Positions 27,049 to 35,595 of a stretch of DNA of 64,000 nucleotides are shown here, piece after piece. The DNA comes from Lutibacter sp. (GTDB lineage: Bacteria > Bacteroidota > Bacteroidia > Flavobacteriales > Flavobacteriaceae), in the NCBI RefSeq assembly GCF_021647475.1, contig NZ_JAKIUR010000008.1:1-64000 (forward strand), written 5' to 3'. Within the stretch, counting starts at the first letter, position 1. Every line of letters starts with the position of its first letter. Made by a program: the position numbers and the translations under genes. The notes under the pieces were generated by a model. It was not told the DNA's origin and made no database searches. It saw nothing but the letters and a program-made list of their open reading frames with translations.

Positions 27049-27987
27049 ATGGATTTATTAGAAATTTCTAAAAACAACAGTAAAAAACAAGCTCCGTTTT
27101 ATATAAAAATACTGAGTCTGTTTTCTGTGGTGCGTGGTTATAATATTCTATTAATTGTAATAGCACAATATTTAGCTTCTATTTTTATTTTTTCTCCAGA
27201 GAAATCATTACGATACGTTTTACTTGATATAAACCTATATTTTATTGTACTTTCAACAGTTTGCGTAATTGCTTCGGGGTATATTATTAATAATTTTTAT
27301 GATTTAGATGCGGATAGAATAAACCGACCAATAAAACATAAAATTGATGCTATAGTTACTCAAAAAACTAAATTACTTATCTATTTTTTATTAAATTTTA
27401 TAGGAGTTTTATTTGCCTTTTTAGTTTCTTGGAGGGCTGCATTATTTTTCTCCGTGTATATTTTCTTAATTTGGTTGTATTCACATAAATTAAAGAAATA
27501 TCCACTAATTGGATTGTTTTCAGCAGTAAGTTTAGCAATTTTACCATTTTTTGCAATCTTTGTATATTATAAAAATTTTTCAGAAATAATATTTACCCAC
27601 GCAGCCTTTTTGTTTTTTATATTATTGATACGGGAATTGATAAAAGATTTAGAAAAAATTAAAGGCGATTTTGTGCAAAACTATCAAACCATTGCCGTTA
27701 GATATGGAGAATATTTTACAAAATTGTTAATTTCACTTATAACAATTCTAACCTTAAATCCAATTTATTTTTTATTAAAATATCCTGAAATTGGCGGAAT
27801 GAAATACTATTTTTACGTGAGTATTGTAGTCCTTTTTATTTTTAATTTATTTTTATGGATTAATAAAAGTGATAAAAAATATTTAATTCTTCACGTACTT
27901 TTAAAATTGTTAATTATTACAGGCGTATTCAGCTTATCTTTAATTGATTATTCTGTAATTATTAATAGAATACTTTTAATAAAATAG
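27049..27987 (+). CDS. UbiA-type prenyltransferase (GGGP synthase-2-like)
   Basis: Integral membrane prenyltransferase of 312 residues with eight or nine hydrophobic segments. Both Asp-rich motifs are present: NNFYDLDADRINRPIKHKID and RELIKDLEKIKGDFVQNYQT. They bind the prenyl diphosphate through magnesium. Bacteroidota homologues are annotated as geranylgeranylglycerol-phosphate geranylgeranyltransferase-like; menaquinone or haem A prenylation are alternatives that sequence alone does not exclude. It follows mevalonate kinase and thus uses a product of the pathway encoded beside it. Confidence 0.88.
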   Translation: MDLLEISKNNSKKQAPFYIKILSLFSVVRGYNILLIVIAQYLASIFIFSPEKSLRYVLLDINLYFIVLSTVCVIASGYIINNFYDLDADRINRPIKHKIDAIVTQKTKLLIYFLLNFIGVLFAFLVSWRAALFFSVYIFLIWLYSHKLKKYPLIGLFSAVSLAILPFFAIFVYYKNFSEIIFTHAAFLFFILLIRELIKDLEKIKGDFVQNYQTIAVRYGEYFTKLLISLITILTLNPIYFLLKYPEIGGMKYYFYVSIVVLFIFNLFLWINKSDKKYLILHVLLKLLIITGVFSLSLIDYSVIINRILLIK

Positions 27988-28016
27988 TTAATTCTTTCTT
28001 ATTCAAAGAATAACCT

Positions 28017-28024
28017 TACTTTTG
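28017..28024 (+). promoter_or_regulatory. Putative -7 box for pseudouridine synthase gene
   Basis: TACTTTTG matches TAnnTTTG and ends 14 nt before ATG 28039. Confidence 0.4.
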
Positions 28025-28038
28025 CAAAAATTTTTAAA

Positions 28039-28983
28039 ATGAAACCAAATAAAAACTCGTCGAGAGGACGACAATCTTCCGAAAAAAGAGATTCTAAAAA
28101 AAACACTAAAAGAACTTTTGATTCAAAATTTTCGAAGAATGAATCTAGAAAAGAAGGAAATCAGAAATTTCAAAAAAAATCTTCTTATAAAAGAGGTATT
28201 GAAAAAAAATATAAATCAAACTTTAGCGATAAACCAAAAACTACGGATAAAAAAGCTAACCTAACTTTTAATACGGATGAAGTTCGTTTAAATAAGTTTA
28301 TTGCCAATGCGGGTATTTGCTCACGTCGAGAAGCGGATGTTTATATTAAAGCAGGAAATGTTAAAGTAAACGGTAAACTAATTACCGAAATGGGTTATAA
28401 AGTTCAACCAACAGATGAGGTTAAATTTGATGATTCCTTAATTAGTTTAGAGCAAAAAAGATATGTTTTACTTAATAAACCTAAAAATTTCATTACTACT
28501 ATGGATGATGAACGTGGTAGAAAAACCGTAATGGATTTAATTGCAAATGCTACTAAAGAGCGCATTTATCCTGTGGGTAGATTAGATAGAAACACAACAG
28601 GATTATTACTTTTCACCAATGATGGAGAGTTGGCAAAAAAACTAACACATCCTAAACATCATATCCAAAAATTATACCATGCAAGTCTTGATAAAAAGCT
28701 AGCAATGAGTGATATGCAAAAAATAGCAGAAGGTTTTGTATTAGATGATAAAAGCGTAATAGTTGATGAAATTTCGTATATAATGAACCAACCAAAAAGT
28801 GAAGTTGGAGTCAAAATTCACTCTGGAAGAAATAGAATTATACGTAGAATATTTGAACATTTTAACTACAATGTGGTTAAATTAGATAGAGTAATTTTTG
28901 CAGGACTTACAAAAAAAGATTTACCAAGAGGAATGTATAGGAATTTGACTGAAATGGAAGTGAATACATTAAAAATGTTATAG
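28039..28983 (+). CDS. rRNA pseudouridine synthase, RluB/RsuA family
   Basis: Isomerises a uridine in ribosomal RNA; by family probably 23S (RluB-like). Of 314 residues, the first 80 are a basic, low-complexity extension rich in Lys, Ser and Arg (MKPNKNSSRGRQSSEKRDSK...). It is probably disordered and RNA-binding. The S4 domain follows (VRLNKFIANAGICSRREADV), then the catalytic domain with the active Asp in YPVGRLDRNTTGLLLFTNDG and GRNRIIRRIFEHFNYNVVKL near the end. The extension is absent from E. coli RluB but common in this phylum. A family-2 repeat begins 3 nt after its stop codon. Confidence 0.93.
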   Translation: MKPNKNSSRGRQSSEKRDSKKNTKRTFDSKFSKNESRKEGNQKFQKKSSYKRGIEKKYKSNFSDKPKTTDKKANLTFNTDEVRLNKFIANAGICSRREADVYIKAGNVKVNGKLITEMGYKVQPTDEVKFDDSLISLEQKRYVLLNKPKNFITTMDDERGRKTVMDLIANATKERIYPVGRLDRNTTGLLLFTNDGELAKKLTHPKHHIQKLYHASLDKKLAMSDMQKIAEGFVLDDKSVIVDEISYIMNQPKSEVGVKIHSGRNRIIRRIFEHFNYNVVKLDRVIFAGLTKKDLPRGMYRNLTEMEVNTLKML

Positions 28984-28986
28984 TTT

Positions 28987-29190
28987 AACCCGTTGTGCAT
29001 TTTGATAAAATTTTGTCAATTCGAGTGAATTTTAGCCTTTTTAGGCATAAAATTAGTATCGAGAATAGGTTTTTCAGTTAAAAACAGATGTTCTCGATAC
29101 AATTTTTTATCAAAAATTATCTACCTCGCCGTCAGGCAGGCTCGAACTGACGTAACAGTAAGTTTAAAGAATCAAAATGTACAACGGGTT
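28987..29190. repeat. Family-2 nested palindromic repeat, copy B
   Basis: Arms AACCCGTTGTGCATTTTGAT (28987-29006) and the inverse at 29171-29190 match at 19 of 20 positions. The core has AGCCTTTTTAGGC, AGTATCGAGAATAGG, TTCTCGATACAATTTTTTAT and CGCCGTCAGGCAGGCTCG. It is opposite to copy A with high similarity along the whole length. The rest of the 538-nt gap, 29191-29521, is AT-rich; apart from a possible -7 box TATATTTG at 29455-29462 I see nothing in it. Confidence 0.88.
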
Positions 29191-29521
29191 AATTTATTAT
29201 TGATAAACAAGGCTAAAAATTTACTTGTTCTTTTAAAAAAATCATTTTTTGGTTTAAATTATTTTATTGAGTTATACACTTAAACGAAGTTCATATTGTA
29301 ATTGATAATCAGTAAGTTATAATCTCTTATATTTTAAAATAATCTATCTTTTGGTATTGAAGTAAGGTGAAATTAATTTTAAAAATTATAACTAATTGAA
29401 AATAGCCAAACTAAAAAAAATTACGTTTTCTAAACGTATAACTCAATTATTTTATATATTTGAAATACTATTAAATTAAAATTGGTTAAGAAAATTTACT
29501 TATAATTATAATCCTTTTGTT

Positions 29522-29833
29522 ATGAATAGAGTAATTGTAGATTATAAAAAATTGACACCTGAAATTTTAAATTTACTCGTTGAAAAGTTTCCTGACGGTT
29601 ACGGAATTAGAGATATTATTAAGTTCACAAATCATAAAGGGCAATACATTGAAGCGGTTGAAGTAAAAACCGAAGAAACTACTTATTTAGTTAAAGTTAG
29701 TGATCAACTTGTAGATAGTATGGTAATTCATGAAGAACTATTAGGTGACGATTCTATAATTGATCCAATAGTTGAGGGTATTGATATTGAAGAAGATATA
29801 GACTTAGATGCTACTGAATTAATAGATGATTAA
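29522..29833 (+). CDS. Conserved hypothetical protein with acidic tail
   Basis: A 103-residue soluble protein starting MNRVIVDYKKLTPEILNLLV. The first 80 residues look like a compact alpha/beta domain (KFPDGYGIRDIIKFTNHKGQ, EAVEVKTEETTYLVKVSDQL). The last 25 are strongly acidic (DPIVEGIDIEEDIDLDATEL). I recognise it only as a protein often seen in Flavobacteriia; no function is known to me. An intrinsic terminator follows within 10 nt, so it is a single-gene transcript. Confidence 0.8.
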   Translation: MNRVIVDYKKLTPEILNLLVEKFPDGYGIRDIIKFTNHKGQYIEAVEVKTEETTYLVKVSDQLVDSMVIHEELLGDDSIIDPIVEGIDIEEDIDLDATELIDD

Positions 29834-29837
29834 AATA

Positions 29838-29868
29838 AAAAAACCGAACTAAAAGTTCGGCTTTTTTG
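29838..29868. terminator. Terminator shared by hypothetical gene and tRNA-Phe
   Basis: AAGCCGAAC-type stem: CCGAAC (29844-29849) pairs with GTTCGG (29855-29860), extended by A- and T-runs on both sides. It stops the gene ending at 29833 (+) and the tRNA on the minus strand. Confidence 0.8.
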
Positions 29869-29941
29869 TGGTACCTCCAGGAATCGAACCAGGGACACAA
29901 GGATTTTCAGTCCTTTGCTCTACCAACTGAGCTAAGGTACC
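29869..29941 (-). tRNA. tRNA-Phe (GAA)
   Basis: On the minus strand the 73-nt sequence begins GGTACCTTAGCTCAGTTGGT. The acceptor stem GGTACCT/AGGTACC is perfect. The D-arm has AGCTCAGTTGGTAGAGC. The anticodon loop CTGAAAA sits on the stem AAGGA/TCCTT, giving anticodon GAA (Phe). The T-arm is CCTGGTTCGATTCCAGG. The variable loop is short. The 3' CCA is not encoded (ACAA follows the acceptor stem). Confidence 0.97.
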
Positions 29942-30011
29942 ATTGCCTTAGCGGATGCAAATATATATGTATTTTTTATACCTGACAAAACAATTTTAAA
30001 AAAATCTGTTG

Positions 30012-30019
30012 TATTTTTG
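30012..30019 (+). promoter_or_regulatory. Putative -7 box for coaX operon
   Basis: TATTTTTG matches TAnnTTTG and ends 20 nt before ATG 30040. Confidence 0.4.
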
Positions 30020-30039
30020 AGCAGTATTAAAAAAATAAA

Positions 30040-30762
30040 ATGAACTTAGTAATTGACGTTGGTAATACAAGAATAAAAAGTGCTATTTTTGATAAAGGTG
30101 AAATAATTCATTCTGAAACATTTAGCCATAAAAATATAGTAGAAAATGTAGTTGAAAGTATTAATAAATTTGAATGTGTAAACGCTATAATTTCTTCCGT
30201 TTCAACTTTAAATAAATCTCAAATTTCTCAGATTAAAGAAAAGATAAATCTTATTATTTTAAATGCTAGCACTAAAATTCCTTTTAAAAATAAATACGAT
30301 ACACCAAAAACGCTTGGAGTTGATAGAATAGCACTTGCATCAGCAGCTGTTTTTCAATATCCAAATAAAAATGTTTTAGTAATAGATGCGGGTACTTGCA
30401 TAACCTATGATTTTATAAACAAAGAAGGAAACTATTTTGGGGGAGCTATTTCTCCAGGAATAACTATGCGATATAAGTCACTTAACCATTTTACAGAAAA
30501 TTTACCTTTGCTTAACCCCAATTTTGAAAATGAGTTAATTGGAACCAGTACAATTTCAAGTATTCATATTGGAGTAATAAAGGGAGTTATAAGCGAAATT
30601 GATAGTTTTATTGAACAATATAGAAAAAAAAATAGAGATTTAACAATAGTTTTAACAGGTGGAGACGTTAATTTCTTGAATAATAGATTAAAAAATGGCA
30701 TATTTGCCAATCCTAATTTTTTATTAGAAGGATTAAACATAATTTTGACCTATAATTTGTAA
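30040..30762 (+). CDS. coaX: Type III pantothenate kinase
   Basis: Phosphorylates pantothenate, the first step of coenzyme A synthesis. The 240 residues are typical for CoaX. The ASKHA-fold phosphate motif is MNLVIDVGNTRIKSAIF. The middle has TPKTLGVDRIALASAAVF and VIDAGTCITYDFI, and then YFGGAISPGITMRYKSL. The late motif is IVLTGGDVNFLNN. It is first in a run of six closely spaced plus-strand genes (gaps of 0 to 32 nt to 35484) that mix CoA synthesis with envelope genes. Confidence 0.95.
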   Translation: MNLVIDVGNTRIKSAIFDKGEIIHSETFSHKNIVENVVESINKFECVNAIISSVSTLNKSQISQIKEKINLIILNASTKIPFKNKYDTPKTLGVDRIALASAAVFQYPNKNVLVIDAGTCITYDFINKEGNYFGGAISPGITMRYKSLNHFTENLPLLNPNFENELIGTSTISSIHIGVIKGVISEIDSFIEQYRKKNRDLTIVLTGGDVNFLNNRLKNGIFANPNFLLEGLNIILTYNL

Positions 30763-30765
30763 TAA

Positions 30766-32049
30766 ATGATAAGAAAAATAATAGTAGTTTGTACACTATT
30801 TATTTCAATAGTAAGTTTCGCTCAAGTTAATGATGTTTCAGCATATTCTTTTTTTGGAATAGGAGATAAAAATAATCAAACTACAGTAGAACAATTAAGT
30901 ATGGGAGGTGTTGGAGTTTCTTTTCATGATAGTTTTCATCTTAATTTTTTAAATCCAGCGGCAATTGCATTCATTAAATCTACAAATTATTCTTTAGCTT
31001 TAGAAAATGTAAATATTAATGCTAAAGATAATATTAATAATCAAAAAGGGGCATTTACCTATTTATCATACTTAGCAGTTGGGATTCCTTTAAGTGATAA
31101 AGCAGGTTTTTCCTTTGGATTGCTACCCAATTCATCTGTTGGATATTCTCTAATAACTTCTACTAAAGATACTGATGGAAATGTAATTGAGGCTTCTTAT
31201 TATAATGGTAATGGAGGTACAAATAAAGCATTTGTTAATTTTGGTTACAAAGCATTTAAAGACTTTAGTGTAGGTTTGCAAGGAAATTATATATTTGGTA
31301 ATATTGATAATAGTGTAATTAATCAAAAAAAGGATATTGCCTTGGCAACTAAATATCAAGCAGTTTCTAGGATTAAGGGATATGCTATGTCTGTTGGTAT
31401 GATTTACGATAAAAAATTATCTGAAAAAGTTAATATGCATTTAGGTGCAAATTTTGAATTAGAAAGTAATATTAAAACAGAAGGGGACGAATATTTTTAC
31501 TCATTAGTATATAATACTGTGGAATCTCCTAGAGATACTATTTCAAATGTGAAAAGTAATGGAACTATAAAATCACCCATTAGAACTAATTTAGGAGTAG
31601 GTTTCGGTAAAGAAGGTAAATGGTATGCAGGGGGGGATTATAGTTTCCAAAATGCTTTAAATATTAAAGGAGATGTATTAAGTAACTATACCAGAATTGC
31701 TTACGATAATTATAATAAAATAGCAATTGGTGGGTTTTATATACCAAAGTTTAACTCAATTTCAAGTTATTGGCAAAGAGTTACTTATAGAGCGGGTCTT
31801 AAATTTGAAAACACTGGATTAACGGTTGATGCACTAGGAAATGGAACAAATTACGAGGCAATACATGATTTTGGCATATCTTTTGGAGTAGGATTACCAA
31901 TGAACAAACATTTATCAAATTTAAATCTTGGATTTGAAGTCGGTAAAAGAGGTAAAACCACCAGCGGATTAGTTCAAGAAAATTATTTTAAATTTAGAGT
32001 AAGTTTATCCTTAAATGATAAGTGGTTCAAAAAACGACAAATATTTTAA
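30766..32049 (+). CDS. Outer-membrane beta-barrel protein, unknown function
   Basis: A 427-residue secreted protein with signal peptide MIRKIIVVCTLFISIVSFAQ. The mature start VNDVSAYSFFGIGDKNNQTT and SMGGVGVSFHDSFHLNFLNP is typical of FadL/PorV-like Bacteroidota barrels, with their 'x-N-P-A-x-A/I' segment (LNPAAIAF). Many alternating amphipathic strands follow, for example FVNFGYKAFKDFSVGLQGNY. The C-terminus ends in KFRVSLSLNDKWFKKRQIF, a plausible last strand. It lies 3 nt after coaX and 19 nt before the TPR protein. A transport or secretion role is possible but not shown. Confidence 0.8.
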   Translation: MIRKIIVVCTLFISIVSFAQVNDVSAYSFFGIGDKNNQTTVEQLSMGGVGVSFHDSFHLNFLNPAAIAFIKSTNYSLALENVNINAKDNINNQKGAFTYLSYLAVGIPLSDKAGFSFGLLPNSSVGYSLITSTKDTDGNVIEASYYNGNGGTNKAFVNFGYKAFKDFSVGLQGNYIFGNIDNSVINQKKDIALATKYQAVSRIKGYAMSVGMIYDKKLSEKVNMHLGANFELESNIKTEGDEYFYSLVYNTVESPRDTISNVKSNGTIKSPIRTNLGVGFGKEGKWYAGGDYSFQNALNIKGDVLSNYTRIAYDNYNKIAIGGFYIPKFNSISSYWQRVTYRAGLKFENTGLTVDALGNGTNYEAIHDFGISFGVGLPMNKHLSNLNLGFEVGKRGKTTSGLVQENYFKFRVSLSLNDKWFKKRQIF

Positions 32050-32068
32050 TTATTAAGAAAATACATAA

Positions 32069-33433
32069 ATGATGAAAAAAATGAAACAAACTTTAGCGTT
32101 AGTATTATTTTTATTAGTTGCAACTCCAATGGTTTTTGCACAAGCTAATCAAGATTGCGGTATAAAATATAATTTATTTAAAGGAGATTTTAAAGCTAAA
32201 AAATATGATGCCGCCTTTGATAATTGGATGTGGTGTATGGATAATTGTCCTAGCCTATCCATTAATATTTATAAATATGGAGCAAAAATAGCTAAGTATA
32301 AATTAGCACACGCAAGTGAAGCAGATAAAAAAGCTGCAGCTGATTTGGTAATGAGAGTTTATAATCAAAGAATTAAATATTATCCAACAAAAAACTTAGC
32401 CAGAGTTGATAATGATATTGCAACTTTTAAAGCTGAACATGGTGCTTCGGAGTCTGAAGTGTATGAATGGTTGGAAAAAGCTTTTAAAATAGATCCAACA
32501 GCTTTATCAGCAAAAAATATGTATCGATATTTTGATATAGTTTTAAGCAAAAATAAAGATACCAACCCACAGTTAGTATTTGATACTTATGATGAGGTTG
32601 CTGAAGGTGTTGATAATAAATTTGCGGTATATTCTAAAAAAATTGATGCAATTAATGCAAAAGATTCTACAAAATTAAGTTCTAAGGATATTAGACATAA
32701 AAAATTGTATCAACAAATTCTAACTAATTTATCATTAGTTGAAGGTGGTTTAGATGCAAAATTAGCTTCAATTTCAACCTGTGAGAATTTAATCCCTTTA
32801 AATAAAAAGTATTTTGAAGAAAAGAAAAATGATAAAGTTTGGTTGAAAAGAGCCGTATCAAGGATGTACACTAAAGAATGTACAGCTGATCCTTTTTATG
32901 ACACTTTAGTTGAACAATATGTTAAAACTGACCCATCACCACAAGCTTCTGTATTTTATGCTGGTATTTTAATGGAAAAAGGACAAAGTACAAAAGCAAT
33001 GGACTATTTCAAACAAGCGATAGCACAAGAAACAGATCCTTATAAAAAAGCACAAGGTTTACTTAGAGTTGCACAAATTTTAGGTAAAAAAGGAAGAAAA
33101 AGTGAAGCTCGAAGTTATGCGTACAAAGCTTTAAAATTTCAACCAAGTATGGGTAAGGCTTATTTAGTTATAGCTAGCTTGTATGCTTCAAGTGCTAATT
33201 CTTGTGGTACCGATGTAGTTTCAAAAAGAATGGTATATGTAGCAGCTTTAAATAAGGCACGAAAAGCAAAATCAGTTGATCCAAGTGTAAGTTCATTAGC
33301 AAATAGGTTTATAAGAGCCTATTCAAAAAATATTCCAACTAAAAAAGATTTATTTGTTGCAGGTGTTAAGCCTGGCTCAATACATAGAATAGGTTGTTGG
33401 ATTAATGAAACTGTACGAGTACCAAACTACTAG
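32069..33433 (+). CDS. Secreted TPR-repeat protein
   Basis: A 454-residue exported protein. The signal peptide is at about 1-25 (ends TPMVFAQA). The mature N-terminus has CGIKYNLFKGDFKAKKYDAA and FDNWMWCMDNCP with three Cys. Helical tetratricopeptide-like pairs follow, clearest at ASVFYAGILMEKGQSTKAMD, KKAQGLLRVAQILGKKGRKS and ARSYAYKALKFQPSMGKAYL. TPR proteins are scaffolds; here the partner is probably another envelope protein from the same operon. The C-terminus PGSIHRIGCWINETVRVPNY is conserved-looking but unassigned. Confidence 0.85.
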   Translation: MMKKMKQTLALVLFLLVATPMVFAQANQDCGIKYNLFKGDFKAKKYDAAFDNWMWCMDNCPSLSINIYKYGAKIAKYKLAHASEADKKAAADLVMRVYNQRIKYYPTKNLARVDNDIATFKAEHGASESEVYEWLEKAFKIDPTALSAKNMYRYFDIVLSKNKDTNPQLVFDTYDEVAEGVDNKFAVYSKKIDAINAKDSTKLSSKDIRHKKLYQQILTNLSLVEGGLDAKLASISTCENLIPLNKKYFEEKKNDKVWLKRAVSRMYTKECTADPFYDTLVEQYVKTDPSPQASVFYAGILMEKGQSTKAMDYFKQAIAQETDPYKKAQGLLRVAQILGKKGRKSEARSYAYKALKFQPSMGKAYLVIASLYASSANSCGTDVVSKRMVYVAALNKARKAKSVDPSVSSLANRFIRAYSKNIPTKKDLFVAGVKPGSIHRIGCWINETVRVPNY

Positions 33434-33465
33434 TTTTACATACTAATAATTGATATATTTGTTGT

Positions 33466-34026
33466 ATGACAAAGTCAATTAAAAATAATATTAAAAACAT
33501 TGCTTTTATAAGTTTATTAGCAATGTTTTTTTCATGTACAAATAGTGTTAAAGAAGTACGTGATTTTTTAGCTGATAAAAATTTACCTATTGGAGAAGCT
33601 TACAATATTAATTTAAGGCATACGGATTCTGGTAGAATTGATATTAAAATGAAAGCGAAATTAATGCTTGATTTTAGTAATAGAACTAAAGATCCTTATT
33701 CTGTTTTTCCTAAAGGAATTGAAATAACTACTATAAATAAAGATGGTGATTCCATTCTTATTAAAGGAGATTATGCAAAAAGCTTTGCTAAAACAGAAGT
33801 CTCTGAAATAAAACATAATGTTTCAATATATAATTATGCTCAAAAAAATAGATTAGAAACGAATCAAATTTATTGGGATCAAAAAACACATTATTTTTTT
33901 ACTGAAAATAAATTTACTTTTTATACTTTAACCGATACAATTTACGGTGTAGGTTTTGAAGCAACAGAAGATTTAAAACATTGGTGGGTAAAAAACCAAA
34001 CAGGTGTACTAACTATTAAAGATTAA
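33466..34026 (+). CDS. lptC: LPS export protein LptC
   Basis: Bitopic or lipid-anchored periplasmic protein that passes lipopolysaccharide from LptB2FG to LptA. Of 186 residues, the N-terminus carries a lipoprotein-like signal (ISLLAMFFSCTNS), so this LptC may be a lipoprotein rather than a transmembrane protein. The body has the beta-jelly-roll pattern (KMKAKLMLDFSNRTKDPYSV, FPKGIEITTINKDGDSILIK, GDYAKSFAKTEVSEIKHNVS) and ENKFTFYTLTDTIYGVGFEA. It lies between the TPR gene and a small membrane protein gene. Confidence 0.88.
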   Translation: MTKSIKNNIKNIAFISLLAMFFSCTNSVKEVRDFLADKNLPIGEAYNINLRHTDSGRIDIKMKAKLMLDFSNRTKDPYSVFPKGIEITTINKDGDSILIKGDYAKSFAKTEVSEIKHNVSIYNYAQKNRLETNQIYWDQKTHYFFTENKFTFYTLTDTIYGVGFEATEDLKHWWVKNQTGVLTIKD

Positions 34027-34029
34027 AAC

Positions 34030-34218
34030 ATGAATAAAATTTGGAAACTTTTTGAATACGGATACTTATTAATCGCAATTTTTTTTGCTGTTGAAACTTT
34101 TTTGAATTTAGGAAAAGATAAAGTGTATTTTTTCGCAATATTCTCTGTGCTTGCATTAGGAATGTTCTTTTTTAGGCGAAGTTTTAGAAAAAAATTTGAA
34201 AAAAGAAACAAGCAATAA
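34030..34218 (+). CDS. Small two-helix membrane protein
   Basis: A 62-residue protein with hydrophobic segments at about 9-25 and 32-48, ending in a very basic tail (FRRSFRKKFEKRNKQ). The gaps to lptC (3 nt) and the CNNM gene (0 nt) show that it is an operon member. I recognise no family. The basic tail suggests a cytoplasmic C-terminus. An overlapping frame on the other strand is taken to be a shadow. Confidence 0.75.
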   Translation: MNKIWKLFEYGYLLIAIFFAVETFLNLGKDKVYFFAIFSVLALGMFFFRRSFRKKFEKRNKQ

Positions 34219-35484
34219 GTGGAAACCCAAATTGCTATCATATTAATTTCTATGCTGTTGTCCGCATTTTTTTCAGGAATGGAAATAGCATTTATTTCTT
34301 CTAATAAATTTCAAATAGAATTAGAAAAGAAAAAAGAAGGCTTTATTGCTAAAATTCTATCAAAAATCACTAGAAAATCTACAAAGTTTATTACAACTAT
34401 GTTGGTGGGTAATAATATAGCTTTGGTAGTTTACAGTTTTTTTATGGGCGATTTTATTACTCATTTTTTACCAAAAAATGAACTAAGCACATTTTCAATT
34501 TTACTAATTCAAACCGTTATTTCTACATTAATTATTCTAATTTTTGCTGAATTTTTACCTAAGGCAATTTTTAGAATTTACGCAAATGAAACCTTGCGTT
34601 TTTTTGCTCCACTAACGTATTTTTTTTATATAATTTTTCATTTTATTTCTAATTTTATTACGGCAATCTCTGACTTTTTGTTAAAACACTTTTTTCACAC
34701 CTCAAAAGATAATTTACAAACGGAATTTAGTAAAGAAGAATTAGGAAATTATATTACAGAACAACTAGAAAACACAAGCGAAAATGAAGAAGTAGATTCT
34801 GAAATTCAAATTTTTAAAAATGCTCTAGAATTTGATAATGTTAAGGCTCGTGAAATTATGATTCCACGTACTGAAATTGTTGCAGTTAATATTTCAGAAA
34901 CCATAAATAACATTAAAAAATTATTTATAGAAACTGGGTATTCAAAAGTTATTGTCTATCAAAATTCCTTAGATAATATTTTAGGATATGTTCATGCTTT
35001 TGAATTATTTAAAAAACCAAAAAATTTAAAAAGTATTGTTTTACCAGTAGAATTTGTTCCAGAAAGTATGCTAATTAATAATTTGCTTAATATTTTAACT
35101 AAAAAGAAAAAAAGTATTGCAGTTGTATTAGATGAATTTGGAGGAACTTCTGGCATTATTACCGTTGAAGATATTGTTGAAGAATTATTTGGTGAAATTA
35201 TTGACGAACATGATACTGTTGAATTTTTAGAACATAAAATTAATGACAGAGAATTTGAATTTTCAGCACGGTTAGAGGTAGATTTTTTAAATGAAAATTT
35301 TCATCTTAATATACCTGAAAATGAAGCGTATGAAACCCTAGGAGGCTACATTGTGTATTGCAATGAAAATATTCCAAAACAAGATGAAATTATTGAAATT
35401 AACCATCTTCATTTTAAAATGTTAAAAGTAGATTCTTCTAAAATTATGGAAGTTTACGTTAAAGTTTTAGATAAAGAGAATTAA
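34219..35484 (+). CDS. CNNM/CorC (hemolysin C-like) membrane protein
   Basis: Membrane protein of 421 residues. The DUF21/CNNM domain (about 1-180) has three or four membrane segments and the typical FFSGMEIAFISSNKFQIEL. A CBS pair spans about 205-325 (AREIMIPRTEIVAVNISET, AVVLDEFGGTSGIITVEDIV). The CorC_HlyC domain ends it (FEFSARLEVDFLNENFHLNI). The family is linked to magnesium/cobalt efflux. The GTG start follows the previous stop without a gap, implying coupled translation. GldE of the gliding machinery is a relative, but no gld gene is adjacent here. Confidence 0.92.
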   Translation: METQIAIILISMLLSAFFSGMEIAFISSNKFQIELEKKKEGFIAKILSKITRKSTKFITTMLVGNNIALVVYSFFMGDFITHFLPKNELSTFSILLIQTVISTLIILIFAEFLPKAIFRIYANETLRFFAPLTYFFYIIFHFISNFITAISDFLLKHFFHTSKDNLQTEFSKEELGNYITEQLENTSENEEVDSEIQIFKNALEFDNVKAREIMIPRTEIVAVNISETINNIKKLFIETGYSKVIVYQNSLDNILGYVHAFELFKKPKNLKSIVLPVEFVPESMLINNLLNILTKKKKSIAVVLDEFGGTSGIITVEDIVEELFGEIIDEHDTVEFLEHKINDREFEFSARLEVDFLNENFHLNIPENEAYETLGGYIVYCNENIPKQDEIIEINHLHFKMLKVDSSKIMEVYVKVLDKEN

Positions 35485-35595
35485 TTCGTATTTAAATCAA
35501 AAAATAATTACTTAAACACATTAAATAAAGCCATTTCACTTTTATAATTAAATACTTAATTGTATTTTCGCACACTGTAATAAAAGAAAACTATA

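Noticed and set aside
34023..34241. Minus-strand frame over the small membrane protein gene
   Set aside because: The plus-strand frame has exact operon spacing (3 nt and 0 nt) and a sensible membrane topology; the reverse frame is its complement.
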